NCBI GenBank assembly: GCA_029204225.1
Contig: CM055107.1
Coordinates: 23,680,178-23,744,177 of the forward strand
Source: Diphasiastrum complanatum
Taxonomy: Eukaryota > Streptophyta > Lycopodiopsida > Lycopodiales > Lycopodiaceae
Reading direction: 5' to 3'
Length of the DNA: 64,000 bases
The translations under genes were made by a program, and so were the position numbers. Below are positions 58,430 through 64,000 of this stretch, in pieces. Positions within the stretch are counted from its first letter, which is position 1; every line of letters begins with the position of its first letter. The notes under the pieces are model-generated. The model made no database searches. It was given only the letters and a program-made list of their open reading frames with translations, and was not told the origin of the DNA.

Positions 58430-61400
58430 GAGTGTGAGGGTGCTGAGAGTGAAAGAGAGGATTCATTAATGATGTTTACTTTTTCATCTTTTTCCTTTTA
58501 AGAATGAAGAAGTCTGGTGGATAGATAGTGGGGCTAGTTCCCATATGTCTAGTTCTAGGAACTCTTTCACTAATCTCATGCCATATCTAGGTGCAAAAAT
58601 GTCAATCTATACTGCTAATGATGTAGAGTGTAGGATTGAAGGAATAGGTAGCATTCCATTACATGCATCATCATCAAAATCTTTTTGCTAACATGATGTA
58701 CTATATGTACCTAGATTGACTAAGAATCTCATTAGTGTAGGACAGTTGTTTGATAGTGGATTGGATGTCAAGTTTCAAGTTGACAAGTGTATAATCTCAA
58801 GAGAAAATGAAGTTATTGCTAGAGGATCTAGAATTGGTAAGTTGTACAAACTAGATTCTAGGGAGAGTGCTAACATTTCAGATATTGCTTATGAGACCAA
58901 GGTTCTACAGGAGGATTTGTGGCATAAGAGATTGGGTCATCCCAATTTCAAAGCCATGCAATCTATGGTCAAAGAAGGAAAAGTTGTTGGTCTACCAAAG
59001 ACACTGTCAAAGGAGCTTCTACCTTGTGAAGCTTGTGTGCTGGCAAAGTCACACAGAAGAACTTTTCCTAGATCAAGTATCAAGACAAAGCAACCTTTTG
59101 AACTTGTACACTCAGATGTTCATTTCTCATCGATTAAGAGCAAAGGAAGAGCCAACTGCTTTGTCTCTTTTGTAGATGATTATACAAGACATTCTTGGAT
59201 CTATATGTTGTCTTCAAAATCCATGGTTTATGATGTTTTTCTTACTTTTAAAGCTTATGTAGAGAAGCAGTTTCCTTTCAAGTTAAAAGCTTTAAGAAGT
59301 GATAGTGGAGGGGAATACACTTCCAATAAGTTTAAAGACTTTTGTGAGAGAGAGGGTATTCAAAGAGAGTTCTCTTGTTCATATACTCCTCAGCAAAATG
59401 GAGTTGTTGAGAGAAAAAATAGAACTTTGTGTGAATGTGCAAAAGACATTAGGCTGGAAGCTTCTCTGCCTAAAGAATTTTGGGGAGAGGCAGTTGCATG
59501 TGCAAACTATCTTTGTAATAGGCTTCCAAATCTTGCAATAGGAGGAAAGACACCATTTGAGATGTTGTATAAGAAAAAGCCTAAGGTAGATCATCTTAGG
59601 ATTTTTGGCTATGTACGCTTTGTGCATGTGCCTCTAGAAACTAGGAAGAAGGAAGATCCTAGTGTAGTAAAAGGAATTTTTGTAGGTTATGCATCTACTA
59701 AAAAAGCATACAAGATTTATTTGCCCTCTACTGAAAAAAATGTTGTTAGTAGAGATGTGGTCTTCCATGAAGATCAGAAATTTAACTTGGATGATGTATA
59801 GATCAAAGAGACTCATGCAAGATCAATCATCAATCTTGATGTTGTTCAAGAAGAGGTGACGCGGAGGCTTGAGGAGGAGCAGATTCGAGCTACCACACCA
59901 AGAAGATCTACACAAGCAAGATCTGAGCCAAGGAGGCTCACAGGAAGGCAAGTGGAAGGTGAAACTTCCTATCATGCACTTTTTATATCAGATGAAGAGC
60001 CTAAGAATGTCCAAGAAGCTTTTCAATCCAAGGAGTGGGTTGAAGCAATGACCCAAGAATTTGAAGCCTTGATGTCAAATAACACATGGGAGCTTGTGGA
60101 GCCACCAAACAACATGCATGTGATCGGATGTAAGTGGGTATTCAGAATCAAGTATAATCATGATGGATCTATCAATAAGTATAAAGCAAGACTTTGTGCT
60201 AAAGGCTACTCACAGATTAAAGGTCTTGATTATGAAGATACCTTTGCACCAGTTGCAAAGATGGTAAAAATTCGAATACTCATCTCTCTTGCATGTTTTC
60301 ACAAATGGAGTATGTTCTAGTTTGATGTTTCTAATGCATTTCTCAATGGTTACCTTGAGGAGGAGATTTATATGGAGTAGCCTCCAGGTTTTGTGAAGGA
60401 AGGTGATGAATCAAAAGTTTGTCTTATGTTCAAAAGCCTGTATGGACTGAAACAGGCACCAAGGTCTTGGTATGCAAGGCTCAATTCTTATCTCATATCA
60501 CTCAGATTTTGTCTAAGTGAATATGACCCTTCTCTATATTATAAGTTTGTAAATAACTTTGTAGTTATTCTTTTCATCTATGTAGATTCTTTGTGGAAAC
60601 AGTGAGAAGTTAGTTGAAGAAACTAAGCATGCACTTGGTACTGAGTTTAAAATGCAGGACTTAGGAGTTCTTCACTATATTTTAGGCCTTGAAATAGATT
60701 TTTGGAAAGGTCATGCATTTATAAGCCAAAGTAGATATGCACTTTCCATGCTCAGGAAATTTCATATGGAGAACTATAAAGGTATAGATACACCTATGGA
60801 GCACACTGTAAAATTTTCTATTAAAAATGATGAAAAATCCTTTGAGGACATCACTCTTTATAGGAGTCTTATTGGCTCACTTATTTGGTTAATAGTGACT
60901 AGGCCTGATCTAAGCTTTTGTGTTCATAAGCTAAGTCAACACATGCAGGATCCAAAGTTATATCATTGGAAGTTGGCTAAAAGAGTCTTGAGGTATATAT
61001 CTTCTACCTTGGATTATGGACTATACTATGACAGAGAAGATCTGACTTTGATTGCTTTTTCAGATTCAGATTTTGCAGGAGACAGGTTGGATAGGAAATC
61101 CACAAGTGCTTACACTATATTTCTTGGAGGAAATTTGGTTTCTTGGCTATTAAAGAAACAGACAACTATTGCCTTATCATCTTGTGAAGATGAATACAAA
61201 TCTCTTACAACCACAACAAAGGAGGTTTTATGGATTAAAAGGCTACTTTTGGAGCTTAAGTGTTATGCAGATGAAGATTTACCAATTATCAAGAATGATA
61301 ACATTTCTGCTCAAGCTCTTGCAAATAATCCAGTCTTTCATGCAAGGAGCAAGCATATTGAAGTGGCTCATCATTTTGTAAAAGAAAAAGTCATTGGAAG

Positions 61401-61536
61401 AGAGATCTCATTGGAGCATGTTTCATCTTCAGATTGTGTTGCAGATCTTCTCACCAAGCCTCTACTCAAGAATGTCTTTATGAAGATGAGGTCAAACCTT
61501 GGCCTAATTTCGAAATCTATGTTGATAGGAACATAA
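58430..61536 (+). pseudogene. Copia element D polyprotein, 5'-truncated
   Basis: Plus strand: end of gag (TNEDECEGAESERED), protease WWIDSGASSHMS (58510), pre-integrase LWHKRLGHPNFKAMQ, and an integrase core with HSDVH, RSDSGGEY and QQNGVVERKNRT (58716-59801). Then come reverse transcriptase VIGCKWVFRIK, DVSNAFLN and LYGLKQAPRSWYARLN. At the catalytic YVDD the sequence reads FIYVDSLWKQ and shifts frame through a small deletion. RNase H to the end (60652-61536) is intact: SDSDFAGDRLDRKSTSAY, SKHIEVAHHFVKEKVIG and CVADLLTKPLL. TAG stops at 59799, 60318 and 60378, and a TAA near 58688, fit C-to-T change of Gln codons. Its 5' LTR and most of gag are missing. Confidence 0.9.
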
Positions 61537-61547
61537 ATTTTAAGGAG

Positions 61548-62277
61548 TGTGAAGATTATTAAAATATTATCTTCCTATCTCGAGTTTGGGGTCATGTCCA
61601 TGATAATTTCCACTAGATTTCATGTTGTGCATATAAGGAGTGTGAATTGAGCACATATCCTTCTAGTGTAGCTCGGATTTGAGTTAGATATGTTCAATTA
61701 TGATGACATGTAGATGTTTAGATCGCATGCAAAGTCTTATTGTATGCATGCAAGCCACATGCAATCAGTGCATGCAACATGCAAAGTAGTTTCTATGATC
61801 TACACATGTCTAGGCAATTTTATGAGTTGACATGCAGTACATGCACCATACATGCATGCATTTACACATGTGGATCTCTGGTAGGTGAATTAGTTCAGTT
61901 AAGTGGACTTTCCATGCAAATCCACTGTAGGATTTCGAGTCTCTCTCATCTAGGAAATGTTGGGCATGTTTTGCCACATTGTGAATATTGAGATTTTGGT
62001 GTTTTGGACTCATTCTCTCTCTACCCGAATTTTCTATGTATGATTTTCTCTCTCTACCCGAGAGCAACCTCTTTTTCCCATACTGAACACTTAGAATTAT
62101 TTTTGACATTCATTTCTCATAGTGAAAAGTTAGATTTTTTCATTAGATGTATGTCATTGTGCTCTTGCCTTAGATTTTTCAAGCATACTGTTCTTTGATC
62201 AATCTTGTGCAATCACAACACCTCAATAAGATCCTGTAGGGTGTGTAGTGAAGTTCACACATGCTAAAAACTTCACA
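61548..62277 (+). mobile_element. Copia element D, 3' LTR
   Basis: It starts TGTGAAGATT right after TTTTAAGGAG and ends AACTTCACA, 730 bp, with inverted ends TGTGAAG/CTTCACA. Its body differs from the element C LTRs. A cluster of about ten CATGCA (RY-type) motifs lies at 61725-61917. Confidence 0.85.
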
Positions 62278-62324
62278 GAATATAGGCTTCAAGCAAGAGG
62301 TGGATCTACATTGACACTTCAAGA
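62278..62324 (+). pseudogene. Copia gag shard
   Basis: 47 bases encoding EYRLQARGGSTLTLQE match 45269-45315 of element C gag, with two differences, both C to T. It lies directly after the element D LTR, without primer-binding site, so element D apparently inserted into a gag copy. Confidence 0.85.
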
Positions 62325-62325
62325 G

Positions 62326-64000
62326 ACTCATGAGCTTCAACTAGTTTTTCAATATTAGTCAACCTTTCGTTTATACATTCTGCATTTGTTCGTTGAGCTT
62401 GGATACGAAAAGTTTTGACCTCAAATTCAATTGGCAGAATAAGATGCATACCATATGTCAGAAAATATGGTGTCTGTTTCGTCGTGATTTTCTCTGTATT
62501 ACGATAAGCCCAAAGAACTGATGGTAGTTTCTGATCCCAATCCGTGGCGTGTGCAATAGTAATTTTAGTCAGGATCTTACATAAAATTTCATTAGCTCTT
62601 TCTGTCAACCCGTTTGTTTTTGGATTATACAGTGTAGTTTTTCTGTGTTTGATGAGAAAATAAGTTGTCAGCAACCGTATAGTGTCATTTAAAAAATGTG
62701 TACCTCGGTCACTTACTAGTTCGAGTGGACAACCATATCTAGTGATAATACTTCTGAATAAGAACGTCACGACAGTTTTTGTATCATTTCTTTTTGTCGC
62801 CTCTGCTTCCACGTTCTTTGTAGCATAATCCGTTGCAACTAGAATATATCAACATTTCGTATGTCGGTAACAGGTTTAATTGGACCGACAAAGTCAATCC
62901 CCCACTTCTCGAATGGTGCAAGAGGAAGGATTTGTGTCAACGGCGAATTCATTGCTTTTGTAGGCTTACCAGATCTCTAGCATGGATCACATGAACGAAT
63001 AAAATTTGGTACATCCTTGAACATTGTTGGCCACCAATACTTGGCAGTCAATATCTTATTAATTGTATTCTTCAAAGCAAAATGTCCACCAGCATCTTCT
63101 AAGTGTAAGACTTTAACGACCTTTTTAATGTTTTCAGTTTCGAGACATCTTCATAATTGATGGTCAGCACCAAGCTTGTACAGAACATTGTTAATAATTG
63201 TATAAGGTGCTACCTTATATTGAGAAACTGAATTTTGCTCCAAATCATAACCATACGGATATATCTGATCCTTGAGATAAGTAATAATATCAAAATATAA
63301 CGAATTTGTAGATGAAATCCCGAATAAATGTTCGTCTGAAAAATCATCATTGATAGGATCTTCAATTTTTTCAGTGCTGAGTCACGATAGATAATCAGCA
63401 TTTGTATGATACTTTCCTTGACGAAGCTCTACTTGATAAGTGAATTCTTGCAGAAGTAGAACCCATCGAACAATTCGTCTTGATAGATCTGGTTTATTTA
63501 CAAGATACTTAAGAGCATAATGATCCACATGAAAAGAAAATACATATCCCAGCAAATAATGCCGAAATTTTTTAACAGTGAAAATCATGCCAAGTGCTTC
63601 CCTTTTCTGTAGCCGAATAATTTTTCTCTGATGCACTGAGCTGTCGACTCGCATAGTAGATGGGATGATCCTTCTTCTGGTCGTCCGTCTCACTTAGACA
63701 GACGCCAATAGCAAATGCAGAAACATTCACATAACTGTGAAATAAAATAGCCCAGTTGGGTGGTCTCAGAATAGGAACATTGATCAACATTTGCTTAAGA
63801 TCTTCAAATGCTTTCTGTTGTTCATTCGTCCACAAGTATTCCACTTGTTTCTTCAGTAGATGTGTAAGAGAGACAGCAATAGAAGCATGATTTTGAATAA
63901 ATCTCCTGTAATAGCCAACATGTCCTAAGAAAGCTCTTAGTTCACGCACATTGGTTGGTATCAGGAGGTTCTTTATAAGCTAGACTTTATCTTTGTCGAA
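62326..64000 (-). pseudogene. Ty3/gypsy pol, partial, runs off the window
   Basis: From the right edge on the minus strand: end of reverse transcriptase and RNase H start (RELRAFLGHVGYYRRFI, FEDLKQMLINVPILR, HPIYYASRQLSASEKNY; 63949-63572), RNase H continuing in another frame (YLLGYVFSFHVDHYALKYL, RRIVRWVLLLQEF; 63693-63382), the integrase zinc region (HLEDAGGHFALKNTI, then SCDPC; 63120-62970) with a TAG at 62977-62979, and the integrase core (PVTDI, then SDRGTHFLND, NPKTNGLTERAN; 62860-62306). It ends at NIEKLVEAHESL, before the C-terminal domain that is present at 49966. Several frameshifts. The upstream reverse transcriptase lies outside the window. Confidence 0.9.

Noticed and set aside
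35281-62325. Treating all head-to-head and scrambled junctions as certain biological events
   Set aside because: Repeat-rich regions are prone to assembly errors; junctions are reported as seen in this sequence and need read support.

Overview
The window reads as a heavily repeat-filled stretch of a land-plant nuclear genome. Evidence: one plant-type host gene with a 3.1 kb GT-AG intron (a GPI-anchored family 17 beta-1,3-glucanase with an X8 domain), Ty1/copia elements primed by initiator tRNA-Met, Ty3/gypsy pieces, CACTA and hAT transposase remains, and AT-rich spacers. The exact lineage (fern, lycophyte, gymnosperm or flowering plant) cannot be read from these data. No rRNA, tRNA or CRISPR array was recognised.

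Layout. 0-5 kb: hAT transposase pieces in opposite orientations and a cluster of GGTACC/GGTGCC inverted repeats. 5.5-8.1 kb: the 3' part of a gag-only LTR element. 8.7-9.0 kb: an internally deleted S-adenosylmethionine decarboxylase pseudogene. 9.5-18.7 kb: decayed, partly intron-containing genes I cannot name, with a histone H3-like gene in the middle that shares a divergent promoter with an unknown gene. 20-23 kb: two oppositely oriented units, each with a tandem-repeat promoter and a 281 bp LTR-like repeat. 25-26.3 kb: a degraded copia piece. 27.1-31.75 kb: the glucanase gene. 35.3-46.6 kb and 55.8-62.3 kb: at least four copia elements, truncated, head-to-head and scrambled. 46.6-49.7 kb: a CACTA transposase. 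49.7-51.3 kb: a gypsy integrase end, a dense TTCnnGAA (heat-shock-element-like) array, and a short ORF with weak histone H2A resemblance. 62.3-64 kb: a gypsy pol gene running off the right edge.

How it fits together. Only the glucanase looks like a working host gene; it would act on callose at the cell surface. Nearly everything else is mobile DNA in several stages of decay. In the most readable broken ORFs many nonsense codons sit where glutamine or arginine codons would become stops by one C-to-T change, as expected for methylated, silenced repeats. The most unusual content is the divergent H3-like gene with its nine-copy promoter motif, and the possible H2A-like ORF behind a heat-shock-type array. 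Together they raise the untested idea that histone-like genes travelled with mobile DNA here.
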